Under the pieces are notes generated by a model. The model was given only the letters and a program-made list of their open reading frames with translations, made no database searches and had not been told where the DNA came from. Positions 36,958 to 44,735 of a DNA stretch of 62,743 nt are shown piece by piece; the first letter of the stretch is position 1, and the number at the start of each line of letters is the position of its first letter. The stretch is from an uncultured Prevotella sp. (GTDB taxonomy: Bacteria > Bacteroidota > Bacteroidia > Bacteroidales > Bacteroidaceae), in assembly GCA_945830055.1 (NCBI GenBank), contig CALZXH010000004.1, positions 1-62,743 of the forward strand, in the 5' to 3' direction. A program made the translations under genes and the position numbers.

Positions 36958-38898
36958 CTATCTGTGCAGCGGGATGGTAAAATGGAAAACAGAGCCTTTA
37001 CCTTCTTCTGACTCTACCCATATTTCGCCGTCCCATTTCTGTACAAGCATCTTACAGATAGACAGCCCCAATCCTGTGCCTTGGGAAAAGACGTTGCACT
37101 TCACAAAGCGATCAAACACCTGGTCTATCTTGTCTGCAGCAATGCCTATACCCGTATCTTTCACGTAGCAGTGTGCACGATGTTTCTCTAAAGAATATCC
37201 CACAGTGATGGTGCCCTGCCGGGTGAACTTGATGGCATTGGTCACCAAGTTGCCGATAACCTGCAGCAACCTGCTTCTGTCTTCGCTGATTATCAATTCG
37301 GTGGGCGGCACCTCCAGTATCATCTGCACCCCTTGGGGTATCCGGTTGCAGTAGGTCTCGAAAATGGAAATCCATATCTTGCGCAGATTGATAGGGCGTC
37401 GTACATACTCCAGTGTTCCTGCCTCTATCTTGGCAATGTCGAGTACATCATTGATCAGCCGCAGCAGGATGTCTGCATTCTCCTTGATGATGCCGGCAAA
37501 ACGGGTGCGCTCGACATCGTCAGGGGCAGTAGTCATCAGACTGGAGAAGCCCACAATGGAATTGAGCGGGGTACGTATCTCATGACTCATGTTGGCAAGG
37601 AAAGCCGACTTCAGCCGGTCAGACTGCTCTGCCTTGATACGCGCTTTCACCAGTTCCTGCTCTATGGAATTCATGTCTGTCATGTCCCACGACACACCTA
37701 CAAGTAGCGGACTCCCCCCCTCTCGATATACCAACGTCTTGAGGGTCTGCACCACTCTCGCCTCTCCATCTCCGTTGACGTATGACTCCTGTTTGTTGAT
37801 AGTGTCTCCTATCGCCACCAGCTTCATATCGTCTTCGCGGAAATGCTTGGCATCCTCAATATTGGGAAACACCTCAAAGTCGGTCTTTCCAAGAACCTGG
37901 TCTGCGGGAATCTTAGAGTACTCGGCAAAGGCCTTGTTCCAATAGATATACCTGAAATCATTGCCCGTGTCCTTCACGAAGAGATAGACAGGCACATTAT
38001 TCAATATGGCATCCAGCAGACGGTTGAGTTCCCGGTACTTGTCACGACTCTTGATGACCTCGGTAATGTCTTTGGAGAAGAACCAATAGCTCGCCTGTTC
38101 ATCATCCTGCATCTCAAAGGCAGTGACATGATGATGGGTAGTTTGACCGGTATGAATGTCCTGCTGTTTGAACTGGAAGGTAGTGATACCGCCCTCCTCC
38201 TGTATCTTTCTCACACTCTCATCGAAGGTATGTTCCTTCCACATGGCCTTCACCTGCGAGGTATCGTCATCCTTCAGGAAGCCCTCAATGCCATACATCA
38301 CCCTTATCGGCTTGTTGGCATAAATCAGTTTCCCTGCTGCAGAGACGCCTACCACGCCGTCACTCACAGTATCGAGAGCCTTTCTGAACATAGAGCGCTT
38401 ACGTTCTGCCTCCACCCGGTCTGAAATGTCACGGCACATTACAAGCGCATACTTGTCGTCAAGGGGGAAGATGCGGTTCTCAAAATAATGGTGCTCGCCA
38501 TGAACATCCAGTTCATGGTATGCCACTGAACTCTTGCCTGTGGCTTTTACCTTCTCGAAGTTGTTATGTACGTTGAAATAAGCCTCTTCAGTCAGATTGT
38601 CTTTCATCTTGGTACCACGCAACTCACTGACTGGGGGTCCTACATGGTTGGTCGATTCATTGGACACCACATCAATACATGTCTCGTCCATGTCAAATAC
38701 CGTTAGCATATCGGGCAAAGCGTCAAGCACCTTGATGGCATAGCGCTCCCTGAAACTGGCACTATCGCCATCCCCGGCAACAGTTTCTTTGCGGTTCATC
38801 TCGTCCAACTGCTGCTTCAGCCGCTTGTTTTCTTCTTCCAGAGAGGCACACGCTTTTCGCAGGCGTTCCACCTCTTGCTCTAACGTTTGCTGTGACAT
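36958..38898 (-). CDS. PAS-domain sensor histidine kinase
   Basis: The 646-residue protein has an N-terminal coiled coil (residues 1-37), then about three PAS domains (around 55-170, 175-290 and 300-410), a HisKA domain with the phospho-acceptor in MSHEIRTPLN (around residue 430), and a complete HATPase domain with N (NLVTNAIKF), G1 (DTGIGI) and G2 (GTGLGLSI) boxes. No membrane helix or signal peptide is seen, so it should sense a cytoplasmic cue such as redox or a small ligand. It has no receiver of its own. A TolC-like gene follows after 15 nt and a receiver-only gene lies beyond it on the other strand. Confidence 0.93.
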   Translation of the reverse strand: MSQQTLEQEVERLRKACASLEEENKRLKQQLDEMNRKETVAGDGDSASFRERYAIKVLDALPDMLTVFDMDETCIDVVSNESTNHVGPPVSELRGTKMKDNLTEEAYFNVHNNFEKVKATGKSSVAYHELDVHGEHHYFENRIFPLDDKYALVMCRDISDRVEAERKRSMFRKALDTVSDGVVGVSAAGKLIYANKPIRVMYGIEGFLKDDDTSQVKAMWKEHTFDESVRKIQEEGGITTFQFKQQDIHTGQTTHHHVTAFEMQDDEQASYWFFSKDITEVIKSRDKYRELNRLLDAILNNVPVYLFVKDTGNDFRYIYWNKAFAEYSKIPADQVLGKTDFEVFPNIEDAKHFREDDMKLVAIGDTINKQESYVNGDGEARVVQTLKTLVYREGGSPLLVGVSWDMTDMNSIEQELVKARIKAEQSDRLKSAFLANMSHEIRTPLNSIVGFSSLMTTAPDDVERTRFAGIIKENADILLRLINDVLDIAKIEAGTLEYVRRPINLRKIWISIFETYCNRIPQGVQMILEVPPTELIISEDRSRLLQVIGNLVTNAIKFTRQGTITVGYSLEKHRAHCYVKDTGIGIAADKIDQVFDRFVKCNVFSQGTGLGLSICKMLVQKWDGEIWVESEEGKGSVFHFTIPLHR

Positions 38899-38947
38899 GT
38901 CTTCTACGATTTTCGGGGCGCTTGCCTTAACGCCCTCCTACCTATTG

Positions 38948-38978
38948 CAAATGTAGTCTATTTTATATAACCAGCAAA
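38948..38978 (-). promoter_or_regulatory. Promoter of the histidine kinase operon
   Basis: On the minus strand TTTG (38975-38978) and TACATTTG (38948-38955) are separated by 19 nt, a full consensus match. Transcription starts near 38942, about 45 nt before the ATG. Confidence 0.75.
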
Positions 38979-39019
38979 ATTTTATCCCTATTTTCTTTCT
39001 GTGTATTTCTCCCCATCCA

Positions 39020-39145
39020 TCACCATTCCTCAATATAGACGATGTCCTTGACAACTATTCTTTTGCAGCCTTGACCGCAGCTGCACAGAAATACCACTTC
39101 TGGGTATGTTTGATTGCTTGTGCCATTCTCACTGTTGTTTTGCAT
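39020..39145 (-). pseudogene. Short LytTR-like ORF, probably a truncated remnant
   Basis: A 41-codon frame begins at the ATG at 39145. Its last part (EVVFLCSCGQGCKRIVV then KDIVYIEEW) reads like the first two strands of a LytTR DNA-binding domain, whose hallmark is a DIxYIE segment. It then stops at TGA, before the rest of the domain, and no LytTR sequence follows in any frame before the kinase promoter. A complete consensus promoter precedes it, so it may still be transcribed. It could be a deletion remnant or a genuine micro-protein. Confidence 0.45.
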
Positions 39146-39178
39146 AATAAAAAGAATTATGCACCTCACGAGACACCG

Positions 39179-39210
39179 CAAAGGTACTATAAACCATGAG
39201 AATGCCCAAA
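39179..39210 (-). promoter_or_regulatory. Consensus promoter before the LytTR-like remnant
   Basis: On the minus strand TTTG (39207-39210) and TACCTTTG (39179-39186) are 20 nt apart. The predicted start near 39173 leaves a 28-nt leader to the ATG at 39145. Confidence 0.65.
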
Positions 39211-39616
39211 GCCCTCCGCTGATGCCACTGTCTGGCACCTGCGAAAGGCTCTGTATCTATATGTGAATGAAGACGTTACGACAAAGCAGACACACCCGCT
39301 AAATCTCTAAGGCTCATGGTGTTGCGACTATGATTGAGTATTTTTGCTTTAGTAGTCATATCGGTCTTGACACCGTCAATAGTCTAAATCCAGTATAGCT
39401 ATGCTCTTATAAACTTCGCTGCAAAAGTACACATTATTTCTCATATACGTATTAAAATGTATAAAGAATTATGCGTAGTTTCGACAAATCAACGCAATTA
39501 TGCTATCTTCCGCCAACGTATCGTCATTATTTAACAAAATTGGCTGCGGCTCGGCAAAACAATTAAGCAAGCTTATTGCTTTTGCACTCGCCTTGCACAA
39601 TTTTTCTCTCCAAACC
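39211..39616. other. A/T-rich intergenic region without genes
   Basis: No gene is supported. A minus-strand -7-like TACTTTTG lies at 39422-39429 without a good -33 element. A small hairpin (39565-39570 with 39576-39581) sits about 40 nt upstream of the abi promoter. Confidence 0.45.
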
Positions 39617-39648
39617 CTTGCACAACTCAAATTATTGTCGTACCTTTG
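39617..39648 (+). promoter_or_regulatory. Promoter of the abi pseudogene
   Basis: CTTG at 39617-39620 and TACCTTTG at 39641-39648 are 20 nt apart. Transcription would start near 39654, 24 nt before the ATG at 39678. Confidence 0.6.
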
Positions 39649-39677
39649 CACCACCAGAACCCCCAAGCCTCTTTACA

Positions 39678-40621
39678 ATGCTCAAATCGGGGGTCGTTTT
39701 ATTTTTATACCATTATGAGTTTTCTTTCAACAAGTCTTTTATGCAGCCAGAAGACATGGTAGAACTGCTGCATGATAGAGGACTCGCAATAGAAAGCCCT
39801 CAGAGAGTCGCTACTATATTCGCAACATCGGTTATTACAGGTTGAGCGCATATATGTATCCGTTCCTCAGCCAACCCAAGGCAGAGCACCATTTCAAGCT
39901 GGGAAGCAAATTCCAGGACGCTCTTAACCTATATCGTTTTGACAAGAAACTACGTCTGCTGCTATTCAATGAGATAGAGAAGGTGGAGATAGCTCTGCGC
40001 AGCACCCTTGCAAACCTTGTGGCGCAAGAGACTGGTAACATCTTTTGGATGACAGACGAAACCCTGTTTGCCAATAATGACAAGTTCAGACGGACACTTG
40101 ACCTGGTTGAAAAGGAACTGAGGAACTCAAAAGAGGAGTTTATCCAGCATTTCAAGGATAAATACAGCGACCCTTATCCTCCTGCATGGATTCTTGTAGA
40201 AATACTACCTCTTGGAGTTGTAACACGCATGTTTGAGAACTTGGCAGACAACACGCTCAGGAAGAAGATTGCGGCACGCTTCGGATTGACAGTGCCGGTA
40301 TTCACTTCTTGGATAACTGTTGTAACCCTGACCCGCAATGCCTGTTGCCATCATGCCCGTGTGTGGAATAAAGAGAATGCCATCTGTCCTATGATACCAC
40401 GAAAACTTAATGGTAAATGGATTACCTCCAAAGTATCACCCAAACGTATATATTTTGATATTTGCATAATCAAATGGTTAGTTGATGTAGTTTCTCCCAA
40501 CAATGATATGGTGAAACATCTCCAGTCGCTGTTTGCCCAATTCCCGATGGTTGACATCCGTGCTATGGGCTTCCCATCAGGCAACTGGCAGGATGAGCCT
40601 CTGTGGAGCACCAAAAGATAA
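39678..40621 (+). pseudogene. Abi-family (AbiD/AbiF-like) gene with a frameshift
   Basis: Two overlapping frames together make an Abi_2-type protein. The first, from 39678 (or the ATG at 39741), encodes the N-terminal QPEDMVELLHDRGLAIESPQR and runs to a stop at 39845. The second covers 39809-40621 and opens with RYYIRNIGYYRLSAYMYPF, the family's best-conserved segment, continuing to the C-terminus. The switch needs a -1 shift at about 39810, as if one base of a GCN codon had been lost. Abi-family proteins include phage abortive-infection factors. No slippery heptamer is seen, so a broken gene or sequencing error is more likely than recoding. Confidence 0.8.
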
Positions 40622-40801
40622 GACAGAGACAATATCCTTAAACTCTCTTTTCCCATCAAATTGCCATCATCTCCTTACATTATCTACCATCCCTAAGACT
40701 ACGGCGTATGTCAGGAAAGTCACCGAATGCCTTAAAACAGACAGGCGTTACTGAGGAAATGCGGATAGGGAATAATGAAGAGAACGCCAGTTGGTATGTC
40801 C

Positions 40802-40888
40802 AGTACTTTGCCCAAGCATACTGCAGTACTTTAGTATGAGTACTGAAATACTCACGCAGGAGTACCAGAGTACTTTAACTGAAGTACT
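40802..40888. repeat. Cluster of AGTACT palindromes
   Basis: Exact AGTACT occurs at 40802, 40825, 40839, 40869 and 40883, with near copies AATACT at 40848 and AGTACC at 40861, all within 87 nt. Flanking bases (CAGTACTTT, GAGTACT) are partly shared and can fold into short hairpins. Confidence 0.7.
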
Positions 40889-40893
40889 GGCAC

Positions 40894-40945
40894 AAGGATA
40901 GGGTATCGAGGAACCGTAAGGATAGGATATCGAGGAACAGTAAGG
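40894..40945. repeat. 24-nt tandem duplication
   Basis: Two units (40894-40917 and 40918-40941) differ at two positions and are followed by the first four bases of a third copy. The repeat is direct and without spacers. Confidence 0.8.
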
Positions 40946-40993
40946 TGTAGATGACGAAGATATACAATTATACTGAATTTTTCCATCAAAAAA

Positions 40994-41025
40994 TTTGGCT
41001 GAATAAAAAGAATGCAGTACCTTTG
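40994..41025 (+). promoter_or_regulatory. Promoter of tRNA-Pro
   Basis: TTTG at 40994-40997 and TACCTTTG at 41018-41025 are 20 nt apart, a full match to the Bacteroidetes consensus. Transcription should start near 41031, about 26 nt before the mature tRNA. Confidence 0.75.
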
Positions 41026-41056
41026 CATCCGCAATACTCAAAGGAGCACTTGCAAT

Positions 41057-41130
41057 CGGGATGTAGCGCAGTTGGTTAGCGCACGCGTCTGGGGGGCGTG
41101 AGGTCGCTGGTTCGAGTCCAGTCATCCCGA
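41057..41130 (+). tRNA. tRNA-Pro, anticodon GGG
   Basis: The sequence folds into a full cloverleaf: acceptor stem CGGGATG with CATCCCG, D stem GCGC/GCGC, anticodon loop CTGGGGG giving anticodon GGG, and T arm GCTGG-TTCGAGT-CCAGT. The C1-G72 pair and the discriminator A are typical of bacterial proline tRNA. CCA is not encoded, so it must be added enzymatically. A promoter and a terminator flank it as a single-gene unit. Confidence 0.96.
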
Positions 41131-41155
41131 CTAAGTGAATGAAAAACGACAAAGG

Positions 41156-41184
41156 ACGGAGCTGTTTAACGGCTTCGTTTTTTT
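41156..41184 (+). terminator. Terminator of the tRNA-Pro unit
   Basis: A 7-bp stem with one G-U pair (41156-41162 with 41172-41178) is followed by a run of seven T. Confidence 0.75.
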
Positions 41185-41263
41185 GCTTAAAAATTATTGC
41201 TGACAAATCCGCTATCGGTTGAACAACTATTGCCTAAGCACACATTAACAAATCAATACTATC

Positions 41264-42004
41264 ATGAAAGGAACGGAAAGGAAAACCGGTATGGCTCACA
41301 TCATGCTGTTTGCCATGTTCATTGCCCTTGCCAGTCTGACTGCATGCAGCAACGACGACCAGAAGAATGAAACTACGGATGCCACCATGCCAGAAGACTT
41401 TGTAGTACTGGCAGACGCGGTGCCCGACATCATTCAGGAGATACGCTATTACTCCACCTACAACTTCGTAGGAGAACGCATCGATGGATATGAAGAGCCT
41501 GTTGCTATTATGACCAAAAAGGCTGCCACTGCCTTGAAAGAGGTGAGCGATGATGTAAAGGCGCAGGGCTATCGGCTCAAGGTGTTTGACAGTTACCGCC
41601 CGCAACGTGCCGTGAACCACTTTATCCGCTGGGCAGAGAATGTGAGCGACACACTGATGAAGCCCTATTTCTATCCGCTGGTAGATAAGTCAAAGCTGTT
41701 TGAACTGGACTATATCTGCGCCAAATCGGGACATAGCAGGGGCTCTACCGTTGACCTGACACTCTTTGACATGACTACGGAAAAGGAGGTGGATATGGGC
41801 GGCACCTTCGACTATTTCGGAGAACTGTCACACCCTGACTACAAAGACATCACCCCCGAGCAATACCGCAACCGCATGATACTGCGAGAGGCGATGATGA
41901 GGCACGGCTTCAACCCCTTTGATACAGAATGGTGGCACTTCACCCTCAAAGACGAGCCATTCCCCGACACTTATTTCGATTTCCCGGTTAAATATTACAG
42001 ATAA
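41264..42004 (+). CDS. VanX-like D-Ala-D-Ala dipeptidase lipoprotein
   Basis: The 246-residue protein has a lipobox with Cys28 (LTAC) and a VanX/DdpX-type M15D peptidase domain. The zinc and catalytic motifs are intact: SGHSRGSTVDLTL supplies His and Asp, and DTEWWHF supplies Glu and His; FDSYRPQRA is the conserved Arg segment. It should cleave D-Ala-D-Ala dipeptide in the periplasm, where it would serve wall recycling rather than the cytoplasmic vancomycin-resistance role of VanX. No vanHA genes are near. A second peptidase-like lipoprotein follows after 3 nt. Confidence 0.9.
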   Translation: MKGTERKTGMAHIMLFAMFIALASLTACSNDDQKNETTDATMPEDFVVLADAVPDIIQEIRYYSTYNFVGERIDGYEEPVAIMTKKAATALKEVSDDVKAQGYRLKVFDSYRPQRAVNHFIRWAENVSDTLMKPYFYPLVDKSKLFELDYICAKSGHSRGSTVDLTLFDMTTEKEVDMGGTFDYFGELSHPDYKDITPEQYRNRMILREAMMRHGFNPFDTEWWHFTLKDEPFPDTYFDFPVKYYR

Positions 42005-42007
42005 GCC

Positions 42008-42799
42008 ATGAAGACAAACAAAAGCCAGAACCACACAAAGTACGACTGCTATACATGGATACGCTGCCTGCTGCTGGCCATGACCATGCTGGTAGCCACC
42101 AGCAGTTGCGGAGAAAACGATACAGAAGACTCTGCACTGCAACAGGACCTGAATACCATCAATGCGTGGAATGCAGGCGAAAAGGTGAGCGAGAAGAGCA
42201 TCCAGACTTACGGCACAGACCGTTGTTTTGAGGTACTGACCATTGACGACGCCCTGTTCCAACGCATATACAAGAAGTCGTTCAAGGAAGACTGCACCAT
42301 AGACAGAGAGGACCTGCGCTATCTGAAAGTGCTGCACCGCAACATACAAGGCGAGATTCTGCTGGGTGAGATGATTTGCAACAAGGCTATCGCTTCCGAC
42401 CTGCTGCAGATATTCAGACAACTATTTGACAACGCCTATCCCATAGAGCGCATGGTACTGATAGACAACTACGATGCCGATGATACCAAATCAATGGTAG
42501 CCAACAACAGTTCGGCATTCAACTTCCGCTTTATCTCAGGTACCACCACACTGTCAAACCACAGCAAGGGCATGGCAATAGACATCAACCCACTCTACAA
42601 CCCCTACGTCAAGAACCGCACCGACGGCAGTCTGTATGTAGAGCCCGAGGAAGGCAGGGAATATGCTGACCGCAGCAAGACCTTTGACTACAAGATTGAA
42701 AAGGGCGACTTATGCTACCGTCTGTTCATAGAGCATGGCTTCACATGGGGCGGAGAATGGACAAGTCTGAAGGATTACCAGCATTTTGAAAAGGAATAA
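42008..42799 (+). CDS. M15-type peptidase lipoprotein (D-Ala carboxypeptidase-like)
   Basis: The 263-residue protein has a lipobox with Cys34 (ATSSC) and a C-terminal M15-type domain. The zinc motif SNHSKGMAIDINP and the downstream DYQHFEK segment resemble the M15C / VanY-like group of L,D- or D,D-peptidases acting on wall peptides. It begins 3 nt after the VanX-like gene and is clearly in its operon, suggesting sequential trimming of peptidoglycan peptides. Exact bond specificity cannot be read from sequence. Confidence 0.85.
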   Translation: MKTNKSQNHTKYDCYTWIRCLLLAMTMLVATSSCGENDTEDSALQQDLNTINAWNAGEKVSEKSIQTYGTDRCFEVLTIDDALFQRIYKKSFKEDCTIDREDLRYLKVLHRNIQGEILLGEMICNKAIASDLLQIFRQLFDNAYPIERMVLIDNYDADDTKSMVANNSSAFNFRFISGTTTLSNHSKGMAIDINPLYNPYVKNRTDGSLYVEPEEGREYADRSKTFDYKIEKGDLCYRLFIEHGFTWGGEWTSLKDYQHFEKE

Positions 42800-42853
42800 G
42801 ATTTCAGAACCGCCATATCACAGCCTGTCATATTGACCTCTACAAGGGTATGG

Positions 42854-43378
42854 TCACATCATACGCTCCAAGGTGAATCCCACATCAAGAACACCGCGGA
42901 GCGTTTCCTTTTTCATCACATGTGAGATACGCACCTCGATGGAGTCGGCATCAGTAAGTATCATGCGCCTAAGCGGAAAGCGGTACTGAAGCGCTCCCAC
43001 CCCACGTCCGTTGAGCACCCCACTCTCGTTGACTAGAGAGCACTCTAAAGTGTCGCACCACTGCAGCCTTTGCGAAGGGACACACTGCCTTACCACCAAT
43101 GCCACATTCTGGTAAGGATAATCTCCATGCACACGCAGTTCCACCCACGACTGACAGGTGGTTTTCTGTTCAACCAGAGCCTCCCTTTCCGTTGGCGAAG
43201 CATAGGAGTACAGCGGACTTACATAGGCAGTATAGCGCAACGTGTCGATGCGCTCCCACCCATCCTCGTCGATATGACAGTAGCGGGAAAATACACGACT
43301 GCGGTTGCAGCCCTGTGTGAGTGCGGCAACCGCAGCGATAAGGAGAGCGATGCCGGCATATCGTATGGCTCTTCGCAT
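42854..43378 (-). CDS. gldH: GldH lipoprotein
   Basis: The 174-residue lipoprotein (lipid Cys24 in LTQGC) matches the GldH family, first named in gliding Bacteroidetes but retained in non-gliding Bacteroidales. It has the NRSRVFSRY opening and a beta-rich body. It is the last gene of metF-holB-ricT-gldH and starts 8 nt after ricT. In this window it accompanies T9SS genes, though a gliding role is not implied. Confidence 0.9.
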   Translation of the reverse strand: MRRAIRYAGIALLIAAVAALTQGCNRSRVFSRYCHIDEDGWERIDTLRYTAYVSPLYSYASPTEREALVEQKTTCQSWVELRVHGDYPYQNVALVVRQCVPSQRLQWCDTLECSLVNESGVLNGRGVGALQYRFPLRRMILTDADSIEVRISHVMKKETLRGVLDVGFTLERMM

Positions 43379-43386
43379 TCTATTGT

Positions 43387-44655
43387 CTATTCCTTTGGTT
43401 CTTTAGCTTGTTCTTTAGCTTCCTTCTTGTCCCGTTCGCGACCTTTTGCCTGTCGGGGCTGTCTGTTGTTGGACTTATTCTGTGGCTTTGCCGCCTTGTT
43501 CTCTGCAGCAGGAGCACTTTTTTCCTCCGGTGCTTCCTTGCCCTTGTTGCCGCGCTGGGATTTGTTGTTGCGCTTTTTCTTCTTGTTCTTGTCAAAGCGG
43601 TTCAGGTCGCCCTGCAGCAATTCTACGGGAGACTGGGGTGCATCTGTTTCAGCCTCATCCTGCAGAGACTCCGGTTTCTCACCCCTTCTGTTCATTTCAA
43701 TAATCTCCTTGGCTTTCGCTGCCGTGATAGTCTGCAGGTTGGCAGGAATCCGCTTGTCAGTGGAATAGGTAACCAGCCCAGCCAGGATATCTGCCTTGAA
43801 ATAATAATAGTCGTTGTCAACGGTCTGCAGCACCACCTCCCTGCTGGGCAGTATGCGCCCTGCTTCCACATATTCGTCTACCTCGTAGTTGAGACAGCAC
43901 TTCAGCTTGGCACACATTCCGGCAAGCTTTTGCGGATTGAGCGACATATCCTGATAGCGGGCAGCGCTGGTACTTACGCTCACAAAGTTCTTCATCCATG
44001 TGGCGCAGCACAGTTCCCTGCCGCAGGGACCTGTTCCTCCGATACGCCCTGCCTCCTGGCGGGCACCTATCTGCTTCATCTCAATACGCACATGGAAAGT
44101 CTCAGCCAACACCTTTATAAGCTGTCTGAAATCGACACGCTCGTCTGCTATATAATAGAATATAGCCTTGTTGCAGTCGCCCTGGTATTCCACATCTCCG
44201 ATTTTCATCTGCAGTCCCAGCCGTTTGGCTATCTGTCTGCTCTCTATCATGGTGGCATGCTCTCTTGACTTTGCCTCCTTGTATTTGTCCATATCGATGG
44301 GACGTGCGATGCGGTAAATGCGCTTTATCTCCTCATTGGGCTTAAGGTTGGCCTTTTTCATCTGCATCTTCACCAAGCGTCCTGTCATGGTCACCACCCC
44401 GATATCGTGTCCGGGATTGGCTTCCACAGCCACCACATCACCTTTTTTCAGTTCAATGTGGTTCACATTATGGTAATAGCCTTTGCGGGTGTGCTTGAAC
44501 TGCACCTCCACGAGGTCGGTTGCCAGGGCGTTGTCAGGCACATCAGCCAGCCAGTCATAGGCATTCAGCGGCTTGTCCTGCTGTCCTACGCCATCCTTGC
44601 TCAATCCTCTGCCACATCCGCAACAAAGTTCATGTACTTCTTTTTTCAGTTCCAT
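43387..44655 (-). CDS. ricT: RicT/PSP1-domain protein with basic C-terminal tail
   Basis: The 422-residue protein carries the PSP1 domain of RicT (YaaT): VEVQFKHTRKGYYHN, a long helical region, and the Cys-rich core GTGPCGRELCCATW with CAKLKCCLNYE. In Bacillus, RicT forms an iron-sulphur complex with YlbF and YmcA that affects RNA processing; here the partner genes are not nearby. An N-terminal CCGCG adds more Cys. The last 100 residues are low-complexity Lys/Asn/Gln/Ala, likely to bind nucleic acid. It lies between holB and gldH. Confidence 0.92.
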   Translation of the reverse strand: MELKKEVHELCCGCGRGLSKDGVGQQDKPLNAYDWLADVPDNALATDLVEVQFKHTRKGYYHNVNHIELKKGDVVAVEANPGHDIGVVTMTGRLVKMQMKKANLKPNEEIKRIYRIARPIDMDKYKEAKSREHATMIESRQIAKRLGLQMKIGDVEYQGDCNKAIFYYIADERVDFRQLIKVLAETFHVRIEMKQIGARQEAGRIGGTGPCGRELCCATWMKNFVSVSTSAARYQDMSLNPQKLAGMCAKLKCCLNYEVDEYVEAGRILPSREVVLQTVDNDYYYFKADILAGLVTYSTDKRIPANLQTITAAKAKEIIEMNRRGEKPESLQDEAETDAPQSPVELLQGDLNRFDKNKKKKRNNKSQRGNKGKEAPEEKSAPAAENKAAKPQNKSNNRQPRQAKGRERDKKEAKEQAKEPKE

Positions 44656-44735
44656 ACTGATTATTCCGTTAAGCGGCAGGTTCTGTCACAGCCCGCCGGG
44701 TGTTTGACAATATTAGGTCTTTTTCTATTTGTATT

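Larger units (their letters stand above)
40622..41056. other. Intergenic region rich in short repeats before tRNA-Pro
   Basis: No gene is supported. It contains a cluster of AGTACT palindromes (40802-40888), a 24-nt tandem duplication (40894-40945) and the tRNA promoter (40994-41025). The minus-strand reading across this stretch and the tRNA is an artefact. Confidence 0.6.

Noticed and set aside
39800..39815. Programmed -1 frameshift in the abi gene
   Set aside because: No slippery heptamer or downstream pseudoknot-like hairpin is seen. A simple base loss explains the break.
40894..40945. Possible CRISPR array
   Set aside because: The units are directly adjacent with no unique spacers, number only two, and no cas gene is near.
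41057..41130. tRNA-Pro as an attachment site of an integrated element
   Set aside because: No duplicate of the tRNA 3' end and no integrase gene were found within the window, so no element can be defined.
40748..41206. Minus-strand 152-codon frame containing GMTGLEPATSRPPDACANQ
   Set aside because: This is the well-known false protein obtained by translating the complement of a tRNA gene. It crosses tRNA-Pro and the repeat cluster.
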